A DNA stretch of 64,000 nucleotides, from the NCBI RefSeq assembly GCF_014385095.1, contig NZ_JACRTC010000006.1, positions 124,001-188,000 of the forward strand, given 5' to 3'. A model generated the notes under the pieces. That model did not search any database and was not told the DNA's origin. It saw only the letters and a list, made by a program, of their open reading frames with translations. Of this stretch, positions 1-9,138 are shown piece by piece (within the stretch, counting starts at the first letter, position 1; each line of letters starts with the position of its first letter). The translations under genes and the position numbers were made by a program. Origin of the DNA: Zongyangia hominis. GTDB lineage: Bacteria > Bacillota > Clostridia > Oscillospirales > Ruminococcaceae.

Positions 1-2
1 GA

Positions 3-518
3 CGTCACCCAGACGGCGGGCAGAATATCCAGCGGCGCTTTAGCCCCCATCTCCAAACGAAGCGCCGCAATGGTGGTGGGAATGAGCTGGAGAGAGGCGG
101 TGTTGAGGACCACAAAGGTGACCATGTGATCGCTGGCCATGGTTTTGTCCGGCGAGAGCTTTTCCAATTCCCGCATAGCCGCCATGCCAAGGGGAGTGGC
201 CGCGTTGCCAAGGCCCAAGAGGTTGGCCGCCATGTTCATACAGATGGCCTTGGCCGCCTTGGACTTTTGATCCAAGCCCTTAAAGATGTGCTTGTTGATA
301 GGGGAAAAGAGCTTGGCCAGGCCGTCGGTGATTCTGCATTCGTCCGCCACCTTCATGAGCCCGCTCCACAGACACATGGTTCCCAGCAGGGTAATGACCA
401 GTTTAACCGCCTCCGAACAGGAGCTGATCGCCGCCTGGGAAACTTGTGGCATCCGCCCTGTCAGCGCCCCAAAGAGAAAAGATAAGCCTATCATGACACA
501 AAATATCCAGGTCATCAT
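3..518 (-). CDS. spmA: Spore maturation protein A (partial, C-terminus outside window)
   Basis: This leftward gene runs off the left edge; 172 codons are present. The start is the first of two adjacent ATGs at 518, with a G6 Shine-Dalgarno run (527-532) 8 nt upstream. The product begins with a hydrophobic segment (MMTWIFCVMIGLSF) and carries the nucleoside-recognition (Gate) domain features typical of SpmA, including LVITLLGTMCLWSGLMK and NMAANLLGLGNAATPLG. SpmA, with its usual partner SpmB, is an integral membrane protein needed for spore core dehydration; spmB would be expected just beyond the edge. Membrane family and sporulation role come from known homologues; the missing end cannot be judged. 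Confidence 0.88.
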   Translation of the reverse strand, partial: MMTWIFCVMIGLSFLFGALTGRMPQVSQAAISSCSEAVKLVITLLGTMCLWSGLMKVADECRITDGLAKLFSPINKHIFKGLDQKSKAAKAICMNMAANLLGLGNAATPLGMAAMRELEKLSPDKTMASDHMVTFVVLNTASLQLIPTTIAALRLEMGAKAPLDILPAVWVT

Positions 519-656
519 GATAATTACCCCCCATATGTAGGAATTTTTCTTTTATTTTTATAAGTTTTGTCCAAAAACTGTCCCGTCTTTCTTTCATCTA
601 CAATGCAGTTGTATGAACAACAATCAGAACTTTTTCAAAAAAAACGTTGTAATTAT

Positions 657-685
657 TTGACAATTTTACAAAAATCAGCTATATT
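657..685 (+). promoter_or_regulatory. Sigma-A promoter of abrB
   Basis: A perfect TTGACA (657-662) and TATATT (680-685) are separated by 17 bp, about 65 bp upstream of the abrB start. The spacing and match make this a strong housekeeping promoter. Confidence 0.8.
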
Positions 686-751
686 TAAGAGGCAGGCAAT
701 GCAAAAAATATCGAAATCGGCGTATTCTATGTCTAAAGGGAGGTATTTGCA

Positions 752-991
752 ATGAAATCAACCGGTATTGTACGTAAGGTTGACGAACTGGGTCGAATTG
801 TTCTGCCCATCGAGCTCCGCAGAACACTGGACATCAACGAAAGAGACGCACTTGAAATTTATGTGGACACCAACCAAATTATTCTCAAAAAGTATGAACC
901 CGCGTGTATCTTCTGCAACAATGCTAGCGATGTTGTCACCTTTAAAGGTAAAAACATCTGCAAAAGCTGTCTGGCCGAACTGAAAAAATAA
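752..991 (+). CDS. abrB: AbrB-family transition-state regulator with Cys-pair C-terminus
   Basis: The 79-aa product starts with the AbrB/SpoVT swapped-hairpin DNA-binding domain (residues 1-50; GIVRKVDELGRIVLP, RRTLDI). In Bacillus, AbrB represses stationary-phase and sporulation genes during growth. The C-terminus (about residues 51-79) differs from Bacillus AbrB: it has two CxxC pairs (CIFC and CKSC) around a short loop, which suggests a zinc-binding ribbon; this form is common in clostridial AbrB proteins. The start is fixed by an AAAGGGAGGT site at 736-745. It has its own strong promoter, stands divergent from spmA and ends at a shared terminator. Confidence 0.9.
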   Translation: MKSTGIVRKVDELGRIVLPIELRRTLDINERDALEIYVDTNQIILKKYEPACIFCNNASDVVTFKGKNICKSCLAELKK

Positions 992-1053
992 TTCGGTCCT
1001 TGTCTTTCTTCCCTTTGTATGATGGACAGAGGGATTCATTTTCGTCAATGCAA

Positions 1054-1084
1054 AAAGGCCCCCTTCCAAACGAAGGGGGCCTTT
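1054..1084. terminator. Bidirectional terminator between abrB and the DUF975 gene
   Basis: A 13-bp perfect stem (AAAGGCCCCCTTC with GAAGGGGGCCTTT, 1054-1066 and 1072-1084) has A-runs and T-runs at its ends. It lies between two converging genes and can serve both. Confidence 0.8.
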
Positions 1085-1098
1085 CCTTATGCCGTCGT

Positions 1099-2001
1099 TT
1101 ACGGACGGATTTCTTCATTGTAATCGGCTACGTCCACCACCGGGGCATCGGAATGGACCGGCGCCTCATAGGCTTTAGTCGCCTCCATCTCCTTGCTGCG
1201 GCCCAGCTGGATCAGATACCGGGCGTAAATCGCCGTGGCGCAGCTGAGATAAGGCGCCACATATAAAACCGGCACCATCAGGATGCACAGAATGAACCAG
1301 GGCAGGAAGGAGAGAAAAAAGCCGAACAGCCGGAACCGGTGTTCCCAAGTGTATTTGAGGGAAGCGCGGATCGCTTCGCTCACTTTCACTTCCGGACCCT
1401 CCGCGAAAAGATAAAACGCCAACAGATATTTGCTCAATGTCGTCAACAGGAAGACAGTCCCCAATAAGAAGAGGACCAGCCCCGACAGGATACCGGTAAT
1501 GGCCAGGGCTTTGCCGGTATTTCCCTCCACCCGCCGGAGGGTTTGGACACCCCAATAGAGGATGAGCGCGCCGGGCCCTGTGAGGAAGGCCGTCCAGATG
1601 GCGGAACGGATGGTGATATTGAAGGAGAGCCAGATGCTTTTCCAATAGGTCTTCATAGAAGAAAACATGGCAAAGATGGAGGAAATTTCGGGACTTTCCC
1701 CGCCGGTGATGCGGTAATACCATTGAAGAACCCCAATGGACAAAGGCGCCAGCACCAAAAAGGAGAGAAGCAGCATGGCGCCGGATAGGGCCAGGCGGGT
1801 CACACTGATCGCTTCCGGGGCATAGCCGTCCAGGAACAGCAGCTCCCGAAAGGTGTGCATGCCCAGCGCCACCGAAATCACCGATTCAAAAAGGGCGAAC
1901 AGCACCCCCACCGCCAGCATGATCATGAGAATGCAGACAGCCTTCCCCCAATTGTTGCACAGCGCCGATCTCGCGTCGCGTTTGATCTTTCTTCTCAGCA
2001 T
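1099..2001 (-). CDS. DUF975 family integral membrane protein
   Basis: The 300-aa product opens with a basic cytoplasmic stretch (MLRRKIKRDARSALCNNWGK) followed by about six hydrophobic segments, the organisation of DUF975 proteins, whose function is unknown. The open frame extends to 2211, but the upstream 70 codons overlap the adenosyltransferase gene and do not look like a membrane protein, so the ATG at 2001 is preferred; a GGTGGAAG stretch lies just upstream. The C-terminal 40 residues are hydrophilic and acidic. It follows the adenosyltransferase gene by 128 bp on the same strand and may be co-transcribed. Confidence 0.75.
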   Translation of the reverse strand: MLRRKIKRDARSALCNNWGKAVCILMIMLAVGVLFALFESVISVALGMHTFRELLFLDGYAPEAISVTRLALSGAMLLLSFLVLAPLSIGVLQWYYRITGGESPEISSIFAMFSSMKTYWKSIWLSFNITIRSAIWTAFLTGPGALILYWGVQTLRRVEGNTGKALAITGILSGLVLFLLGTVFLLTTLSKYLLAFYLFAEGPEVKVSEAIRASLKYTWEHRFRLFGFFLSFLPWFILCILMVPVLYVAPYLSCATAIYARYLIQLGRSKEMEATKAYEAPVHSDAPVVDVADYNEEIRP

Positions 2002-2129
2002 TTTTTCTTCCACCGCGCGTCGGCTTCCTTCGCGCTTCCCCTTTCCGTCATTTGCCCGGACCCCATATGTCCGGACGAGTCCCCCGTCCGCGCCCTCTGT
2101 CGGGGGCGTCCCGGAACATGGGATCAACT

Positions 2130-2663
2130 TTAGTATTCCACGCCTTTGCGAGCGGTAATCCCCTTTTGGTAAGGATGCCGCACACATTTGATCTCGGAAA
2201 TATAGTCGCATTTTGCCGCCACCGCTTCCGACGGGTTGCGCCCGGTGAGAACCAGCTCCGTCACCGGCGCTTTGTCCCGCAAAAGGCGCTGGAGGCTCTC
2301 GTCCTCCAGCATGCGGCAGTTGACCGCGTCGAGCACCTCGTCCAGGACGATGAGCCCATAGTCCCCGCTTTGGGCGGCGCAGAGCACCTCCGCAAAGCAG
2401 CGCCGCACCGCCTCTTGGCAGCTTGCAAACTCTTCTGTATCCATCTGCCAGGTGAACTTGTCCGCTTTGGGGGTGTGGCCCGTCTCAACTCCCAGCTTTT
2501 GCAGGCTCATAACCTCGCTGCTCTCCCCACTTTTGAGAAACTGGAAAAACAGCACCCGTCTTCCCGCACCCGCCATCCGCGCGCACAGGCCCACGGCGGC
2601 AGTGGTCTTCCCCTTGCCGTCGCCGATATACAGATGGTTCATGCCATAGATTTGTTCCGCCAT
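2130..2663 (-). CDS. cobO: Cob(I)yrinic acid a,c-diamide adenosyltransferase
   Basis: The 177-aa product has the P-loop GDGKGKTTAAVG at residues 14-25 and the LIVLDEV box, both diagnostic of the CobA/CobO/BtuR family that moves the adenosyl group of ATP onto the cobalt of corrinoids to make adenosylcobalamin. Length matches the family. It lies 11 bp downstream of a histidine phosphatase on the same strand, a pairing that suggests both act in corrinoid assembly or salvage. No cobalamin riboswitch is visible upstream. Confidence 0.9.
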   Translation of the reverse strand: MAEQIYGMNHLYIGDGKGKTTAAVGLCARMAGAGRRVLFFQFLKSGESSEVMSLQKLGVETGHTPKADKFTWQMDTEEFASCQEAVRRCFAEVLCAAQSGDYGLIVLDEVLDAVNCRMLEDESLQRLLRDKAPVTELVLTGRNPSEAVAAKCDYISEIKCVRHPYQKGITARKGVEY

Positions 2664-2674
2664 GCCGCCGCCTC

Positions 2675-3343
2675 CTATTCGTCCAGTGTGATAAATGGAT
2701 CCAATGCCCCTGCGTTGGATCCGATCCGCTCCCCCTTAGGCACCACATCGAACACCTCGAAGCAGCGGTCCCGCATCCACATTTGAGGGGTCATGACGAT
2801 GGTGAAGCCCCGGCCGTTGCCCACGGCGTAGTCTATGGGCTCCCGTTTGGGAACGCCCACGCCGGAGAGTAGATTCATGATGACCCCGCCGTGGGTGATG
2901 ACGGCGGCGGAGGTCACTTTCTGCTTCATCATGTCCTGAAAGACATCATGAATGCCCAGAATAATTCTTTTCATAAATTCGCCGCCGTTTTCCCCGCCCG
3001 GCACGGTGCCCTGGAGGCCCCCGGTAACCCAACGGCGGAAGTCCTCGTTGTCTTTGAGCTCCTCCATGGTCTTGCCTTCAAAATCGCCGAAATCGTACTC
3101 GGCAAAGGCCTCCATTACCTGGGTGAAGCTGTCGGGATAGAGCACTTCGGCCGTCTGGCGGCAGCGCAGCAAGGGGCTGACATAGACCTTTTGTACCACC
3201 GGATACTCGTAAGTATCCCGTAGCGTCCGCAATTCTTCCATCCCTTCGCCGCACACCGGCGTATCGGTGCGGCCGATGTAGCGGCCGGCCTGGTTTGCCT
3301 CGGTGAGGCCGTGACGGATCAAATGGATCTTGTAAGTTATCAT
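2675..3343 (-). CDS. Histidine phosphatase, CobC-like (phosphoglycerate-mutase fold)
   Basis: The 222-aa product has the LIRHGLTEAN phospho-histidine motif at its N-terminus and the second catalytic histidine in VITHGGVIMNLL, which define the histidine phosphatase superfamily. Because its stop is 11 bp from an adenosyltransferase start, an alpha-ribazole-5'-phosphate phosphatase role (CobC, last steps of cobalamin assembly) is a reasonable inference, but the sequence alone does not fix the substrate. The start at 3343 is preferred over 3361 because an AGGTGA site sits 7 nt before it. Confidence 0.75.
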   Translation of the reverse strand: MITYKIHLIRHGLTEANQAGRYIGRTDTPVCGEGMEELRTLRDTYEYPVVQKVYVSPLLRCRQTAEVLYPDSFTQVMEAFAEYDFGDFEGKTMEELKDNEDFRRWVTGGLQGTVPGGENGGEFMKRIILGIHDVFQDMMKQKVTSAAVITHGGVIMNLLSGVGVPKREPIDYAVGNGRGFTIVMTPQMWMRDRCFEVFDVVPKGERIGSNAGALDPFITLDE

Positions 3344-3403
3344 AGATTTTTCACCTAACACTTATTTATTTTTACAAAACGACGTTTTCCTTCGCAAAAT
3401 GCC

Positions 3404-3432
3404 TTTACAAAAGGTATCCCTTGTAATATAAT
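3404..3432 (+). promoter_or_regulatory. Sigma-A promoter of the XRE regulator
   Basis: TTTACA (3404-3409), a 17-bp spacer and a perfect TATAAT (3427-3432) lie about 50 bp before the GTG start. Confidence 0.75.
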
Positions 3433-3484
3433 TTACTATACGTATTGGTAGGATGAGATGAACTCAGTGAGGAGGGGATTTCCG

Positions 3485-4183
3485 GTGAATGCCGATTTTC
3501 CGAGAATATTGACATTGCTTCGGAAAGAACGTGGAATCAGTCAGAAAATGGCTGCCGGAGACCTTGGCATATCCCAGGCGCTGCTTTCCCATTATGAAAA
3601 GGGCATCCGGGAATGTGGCCTTGATTTTGTAATCCGCTGTGCGGACTACTACCATGTGTCCTGTGACTATCTGCTGGGGCGCTCGCCCGACCGCAATGGG
3701 GCCAAGCTCTCGGTGGAGGACATCCCCGATCCCGACGCTATGGGCAAGGAAAATCAGATCAAGGGAAGCATTCTCCCTACCCTCAACAAAAAGCTGCTGG
3801 CCAACTCCCTCAACATTCTCTTTGACATGGTTTCCTTAACCAAGAATAAGACGGTGGTCAGCGAAGTTTCCACCTACCTGATGTTGGCGGTGTACAAGAT
3901 GTTCCGCTGTCTTTACAGCGCCAATCCCAGGAACCAGGCCGGGCTCTTCACCGTGCCCAAGTCCATGGCCCGGGATGTGGCCGACGCGGCCATGAAAACC
4001 TGCGAAGCCAAACTCCAAGCCTGCGTGGAAAACGACGCGGTGGGAGATGTGATGCCGCTGGAAAGCGTGGAGCCGCTGAGCCTGACAACGGAGGAAATTT
4101 CCCGGCGCTATCCCATGTTCGCCTCTTCCCTTTTAAATCTCATCCAAAATTCCGAGCATCGGATTCAAGGCGACAAAAAATAG
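3485..4183 (+). CDS. XRE family helix-turn-helix regulator
   Basis: The 232-aa product has an N-terminal Cro/C1-type HTH (about residues 5-60; LRKERGISQKMAAGDLGISQ, followed by LLSHYEKG and the end motif DYLLGRS). The rest (about 75-232) is helical, has no domain I recognise and may sense a signal or mediate dimerisation. The GTG at 3485 is preferred over the upstream ATG at 3458 because a GGAGGGG site (3471-3477) lies 7 nt before it. The gene stands alone with its own promoter and terminator, so its targets cannot be read from context. Confidence 0.8.
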   Translation: MNADFPRILTLLRKERGISQKMAAGDLGISQALLSHYEKGIRECGLDFVIRCADYYHVSCDYLLGRSPDRNGAKLSVEDIPDPDAMGKENQIKGSILPTLNKKLLANSLNILFDMVSLTKNKTVVSEVSTYLMLAVYKMFRCLYSANPRNQAGLFTVPKSMARDVADAAMKTCEAKLQACVENDAVGDVMPLESVEPLSLTTEEISRRYPMFASSLLNLIQNSEHRIQGDKK

Positions 4184-4270
4184 GTCCTTTTCCTATTTTA
4201 CCATCTTCTCCCGGGAAAATAAAGTTCCCCTCCGCCTTTTAACGATTTGTCCATAAATCTTTTATCTTTA

Positions 4271-4302
4271 AAAGCCCCGGCCTAGTAGGCCGGGGCTTTT
4301 TT
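4271..4302 (+). terminator. Intrinsic terminator of the XRE regulator gene
   Basis: AAAGCCCCGGCC pairs with GGCCGGGGCTTT around a 5-nt loop, followed by a T6 run. Confidence 0.85.
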
Positions 4303-4346
4303 GTGCGGCTTCTTTTTATACCGGAATGTTGCTGGGGGAAACGCGG

Positions 4347-4523
4347 TTATTTTGCCACCGGCGTCACCACCACTTTTCCATCCTGGTCCAAGAGAGGCGA
4401 AAAGCCCCCCGCGTAACCGCTTGCGTGCCAGATGTAATGGACGCCTGTTTCTCTATCCACCCATATTTCCATCACCGTCATCATTCCCTGCGCGTATACT
4501 TTTTCAAAACGGTCTCCTGTCAT
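4347..4523 (-). CDS. Small DUF6440-like protein
   Basis: The 58-aa product (start MTGDRFEKVYAQGM, with WVDRETGVHYIWHASGYAGG and SPLLDQDGK) fits the short DUF6440 pattern of a predicted beta-rich protein of unknown function. A strong AAGGGAGG site 7 nt upstream fixes the start at 4523; the longer open frame to 4640 has no such site. It is followed on the left by the terminator that also ends the converging XRE gene. Confidence 0.65.
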   Translation of the reverse strand: MTGDRFEKVYAQGMMTVMEIWVDRETGVHYIWHASGYAGGFSPLLDQDGKVVVTPVAK

Positions 4524-4660
4524 GATTTTTCCTCCCTTATTTTCTTTCGCGTCTTGGAAACCGGCATCCACCGGATACTTTTGCGTCGGCCAGCCTGCGT
4601 CGGCATGGAGCCCAAGGGGCCATGCTGGGGCAGGATGCAAATTCCGCGCCGCCTATGTAC

Positions 4661-4701
4661 CGCGGTAAAGCCCCGTTTTTTTAAGCCGGGGCTTTACCGC
4701 G
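4661..4701. repeat. 15-bp perfect inverted repeat between two small genes
   Basis: CGCGGTAAAGCCCCG (4661-4675) and its exact complement (4687-4701) flank an 11-nt T-rich loop. Neither side has a clear T-run outside the stem, so it is not a textbook terminator, although it sits just downstream of the leftward gene ending at 4727. Confidence 0.6.
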
Positions 4702-4726
4702 CTTACTGTCTCACGAGAGGATTGTC

Positions 4727-5125
4727 TCAGGCGAGCTTTTGCATGGAAAAAGCGCCGAAGAGAAGCACCGCAATGCCGATGCCCGCCCAGCCCACACTGC
4801 CGGTGAGCAGGAGATTGCCCAAGGAGCCGAGAAGGCAAATGAGGGAGAGAATCCAGGCCGCCAGATTTCGCATGGCCGATTCCTCCTTGGCCAGCAGGTT
4901 CCATAAGGTGATGAGCGCCGCCGCCACCGACAGGCAAGCGATGATTGGCGGGAGGACGGCCCCCATGCCGAAGATCTGGAAATTAAAGTAGGAAAAAGTC
5001 TTCTCCACCGTCTCGGTGGGGCTGGTGGCAAAGGTGAGTACGGCGCTGGTGGGCAGCGCCATGAGCACAATGGCCGCTGCCAGCAACAACAGGGATAAAA
5101 GCGTCTTCTTTTTTCTTACCTCCAT
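4727..5125 (-). CDS. Hypothetical four-TM membrane protein
   Basis: The 132-aa product starts MEVRKKKTLLSLLLLAA and contains about four hydrophobic segments with short connecting loops; I recognise no family. The start at 5125 is chosen because the open frame upstream passes through a terminator hairpin and is not protein-like, and a GGATGG stretch precedes this ATG. It lies downstream of glgA but is separated from it by the glg terminator, so it is probably not part of the glycogen operon. Confidence 0.6.
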   Translation of the reverse strand: MEVRKKKTLLSLLLLAAAIVLMALPTSAVLTFATSPTETVEKTFSYFNFQIFGMGAVLPPIIACLSVAAALITLWNLLAKEESAMRNLAAWILSLICLLGSLGNLLLTGSVGWAGIGIAVLLFGAFSMQKLA

Positions 5126-5146
5126 GTTTTTTCCATCCTCTCTATC

Positions 5147-5177
5147 AAAAAAGCCCGGCAGCTCGTTGCCGGGCTTT
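5147..5177 (-). terminator. Terminator of the glgBCDA operon
   Basis: Read leftward, AAAGCCCGGCA pairs with TGCCGGGCTTT around a 6-nt loop and ends in a T6 run, about 90 bp after the glgA stop. Confidence 0.8.
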
Positions 5178-5268
5178 CTCTTGTTTTTGACATGCGCTGT
5201 ACGCAAGGGACCGCCAAAGGACCACAGATGTGCCTTCCGGCTCCTTTGCCATAGCGCAAGAATCCATT

Positions 5269-6696
5269 TTACTCGCTCAGCCCCAACACCCGTTTGTACA
5301 CCTTGATGTACTCGTCGGCGGAACGGGCCCAGCTGAAGTCGCATTTCATGGCGTTTACCACTGCCGCCTTCCATTTATCGTGGTAGTGGTAGAGGCTCAC
5401 CGCCCGCTGGACGGCGCCCAGCATATCGTGGGCGTTATAGGTCTTGAAGGTGTAACCGTTGCCGCCTTCCCCGCCCAGGTCCTTGATGGAATCCTTGAGG
5501 CCGCCGGTTTCCCGGACGATGGGGATGGTGCCGTAACGCAGGGAGATCATCTGTGCTAAGCCGCAGGGCTCGCTTTTGGAGGGCATGAGGAACATATCCG
5601 CTCCGGCGTAGATCTTCCGAGCCAACGACGGGATAAAGCCGATCTTCACGGCCACCTGCTCGGGATATCTGGCCTGCATCTCGTTAAAGAAGTTCTCGAA
5701 GATATAGTCGCCGGAACCCAGGATGACAAACTGGACGCCCAGCCTGAGCAGGTCCTCAAAGATGTATTTGACCAGGTCCAACCCCTTGTGGGCCACCAAA
5801 CGGGTGACCATGCCGACGACGGGCACCTCGTCCTTATATTCGAGCCCCATGCTCTCCACCAGGTCCCGCTTGTTTACCTTTTTGTCCGCCACCGTCTTGA
5901 CCGTATAGTTCTTGGCGATGTTGGGGTCGGTGGCCGGGTTGTAGACGTCTCCGTCGATGCCGTTGAGAATGCCGGCCAGTTTGTAGTTGTAACGCCTGAG
6001 CAGCTCATCCAGGCCGTGGGAGAACCAAGGATCGGTAATCTCCCAGGCATAGGTGGGACTGACGGTGGTCACCATATCACTTTGTTCAATGGCGCCCTTC
6101 ATCATATTGGAGCAGCCCTCCATCTCCACCATACTGCCCGCGTATTTGGGGATGCCCATGACGTCCTCCACAATCTCCATGCCGTAGCGGCCCTGATACT
6201 GGATATTGTGGATGGTGAACACGGTGCGGATATTCTGGAATTTGGGGTTGTGCCGGAAATAGAGATTGAGGTAAACCGGAGTCAGCGCGGTCTGCCAGTC
6301 GTTGCAGTGGATGATGTCCGGCGCATAGTCGATGTAATTGAGCATTTCGGGAATGGCTTTGGCGAAGAAGGAAAACCGCTCCGCATCGTCATAGAACCCG
6401 TAGATGCCCTTGCGTTTAAAGTAGTATTCGTTATCGAGAAAATAGTAAGTCACGCCGTCGACTTCGGCCTCAAAGACGCCGCAATACTGTTGCCGCCAGG
6501 CGAGGGGGACGGTAAAGTTGGTGATGTATTTCATCTTTTCCTTGAGCTCGCTGCGGATATCCCCGTAGAGCGGCATGACGATTCTGCATTCCTGATCCCG
6601 GCCTTGGAGCGCCTTGGGCAGGCTTCCCGCCACATCGGCCAATCCTCCCGACGCCATGAACGGGAACGCTTCGCTTGCTGCAAATAATATTTTCAT
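5269..6696 (-). CDS. glgA: Glycogen synthase (ADP-glucose-dependent)
   Basis: The 475-aa product is a GT5 glycosyltransferase. Its N-terminus MKILFAASEAFPFMASGGLA holds the ADP-glucose-binding loop (here SGGLAD), and the C-terminal Rossmann domain has VTRLVAHKGLD and the nucleotide-sugar box PSKSEPCGLAQM with the retaining glutamate. It extends alpha-1,4-glucan from ADP-glucose. It is the last gene of glgB-C-D-A, 78 bp after glgD, and is followed by the operon terminator. The ATG at 6696 is preferred to the longer frame because the family begins at MKIL and a GAGGGGTG site precedes it. Confidence 0.97.
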   Translation of the reverse strand: MKILFAASEAFPFMASGGLADVAGSLPKALQGRDQECRIVMPLYGDIRSELKEKMKYITNFTVPLAWRQQYCGVFEAEVDGVTYYFLDNEYYFKRKGIYGFYDDAERFSFFAKAIPEMLNYIDYAPDIIHCNDWQTALTPVYLNLYFRHNPKFQNIRTVFTIHNIQYQGRYGMEIVEDVMGIPKYAGSMVEMEGCSNMMKGAIEQSDMVTTVSPTYAWEITDPWFSHGLDELLRRYNYKLAGILNGIDGDVYNPATDPNIAKNYTVKTVADKKVNKRDLVESMGLEYKDEVPVVGMVTRLVAHKGLDLVKYIFEDLLRLGVQFVILGSGDYIFENFFNEMQARYPEQVAVKIGFIPSLARKIYAGADMFLMPSKSEPCGLAQMISLRYGTIPIVRETGGLKDSIKDLGGEGGNGYTFKTYNAHDMLGAVQRAVSLYHYHDKWKAAVVNAMKCDFSWARSADEYIKVYKRVLGLSE

Positions 6697-6774
6697 TGAT
6701 CGCACCCCTCTCGATGTAAAAACGGCAGGGTAACCGCGCCGCATTCCGGCGCGGTTACCCTGATGGCAATTTTG

Positions 6775-7896
6775 TTAGACAATGCTTCCCTTGGAGATGA
6801 AGATGGGATAGGTACTAAAGCCCATCAGCATCCGGTTGTCGCTGACCGTGACATCCTTGTCGATGATCACATAGTCGAGATTGGCCTTCTCTCCCACCGT
6901 GGTGCCCTGCATGACGATGGAGTTTTTCACCTTGGCTTCTTTGCCGATGGTGACACCGCGGAAGATAATGGAATTTTCCACCTCTCCCTCAATGACGCAG
7001 CCGTCGGCCACCAGGGAGTTGGATACCCGGGCGCCCAAGCCGTACATGGTGGGCACCTCGTCCCGGACCTTGGTATAGATGGGGCGGTCCTTGGGGAAGA
7101 GGGAATCCCGCAGGTCTTCGTTTAACATATCCATGTTGGCTTCATAGAAGCTCTTCATGCAGTTGATCTTCCGCGCTTCCTCGGTGACCTCAAAGCCCTG
7201 GAACCACAATTTGCCCGCGCTTGCCTGCAAGAAGTCCTTGCGGAAGGAGTAGAGGTTGCGGCTGGAAGTATCGGTGATAATCCTTTCGAGCAGGTCCTTG
7301 GAGATGATGTACATGTTGAGATTGATGTTGCACTCCCCGGAAGTCTGGGGGTTGATGAGCACGTCGGTGACCCGGCCGGTGTCGTCAATTTCAAATACCG
7401 TGCACTCCTGCACCGCGTCGGGGACCACATAGTCCTTTTTGTAGAGGATGGTCACATCCGCGCCGGTCTCCATATGCTGGTCGATGGCCTTCTTCAAATT
7501 GATGTTGGCGATGACGTCGCAGTCGGCCAATACAAAATACTGGGCCTGGGAGTGGCGGATATAGCCCAGGATGCCGTGCAGCGCCTCCAATTTACCCCGG
7601 TAAATGCCGGAGCCCGCGTGGCCGAAGGGGGGCAGGATGCTAATACCGCCCTTTTTCCTGGCCAAATCCCACTCTCTGCCCGAACCCAGATGGTCCATCA
7701 AAGACTGGTAATTGCTCTTGGTCACCACGCCGATGTCCGAAATACCGGAATTGACCATGTTGGACAAAATGAAGTCAATGAGCCGGTATCTGCCGCCGAT
7801 GGGAATGGAGCCCATGGTCCGCTTCTCTGTCAGTTCACTGAGGGCGTGGTCATGCATATTGGAAAAGATAATGCCGTGTACTTTGTTTTCCCTCAT
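6775..7896 (-). CDS. glgD: Glucose-1-phosphate adenylyltransferase subunit GlgD
   Basis: The 373-aa product is a GlgC paralogue: it keeps the nucleotidyltransferase fold and left-handed beta-helix C-terminus, but the N-terminal GGxGxRL substrate loop of GlgC is replaced by SNMHDHALSELTEKR. GlgD subunits of this kind are known to modulate the activity of GlgC in a mixed ADP-glucose pyrophosphorylase. It begins 3 bp after the glgC stop, so the two are translated together. Length and position are normal for Clostridia. Confidence 0.95.
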   Translation of the reverse strand: MRENKVHGIIFSNMHDHALSELTEKRTMGSIPIGGRYRLIDFILSNMVNSGISDIGVVTKSNYQSLMDHLGSGREWDLARKKGGISILPPFGHAGSGIYRGKLEALHGILGYIRHSQAQYFVLADCDVIANINLKKAIDQHMETGADVTILYKKDYVVPDAVQECTVFEIDDTGRVTDVLINPQTSGECNINLNMYIISKDLLERIITDTSSRNLYSFRKDFLQASAGKLWFQGFEVTEEARKINCMKSFYEANMDMLNEDLRDSLFPKDRPIYTKVRDEVPTMYGLGARVSNSLVADGCVIEGEVENSIIFRGVTIGKEAKVKNSIVMQGTTVGEKANLDYVIIDKDVTVSDNRMLMGFSTYPIFISKGSIV

Positions 7897-7899
7897 CGC

Positions 7900-9111
<1,212 letters not shown>

Positions 9112-9138
9112 ATGAGTACCTCCATTCTTCCCTAACAT

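Noticed and set aside
1999..2211. Upstream 70-codon extension of the DUF975 protein
   Set aside because: It overlaps the adenosyltransferase gene and is not membrane-like; the family begins at the inner ATG.
2052..2786. 244-codon plus-strand frame across the adenosyltransferase gene
   Set aside because: Antisense shadow of a gene with a clear P-loop.
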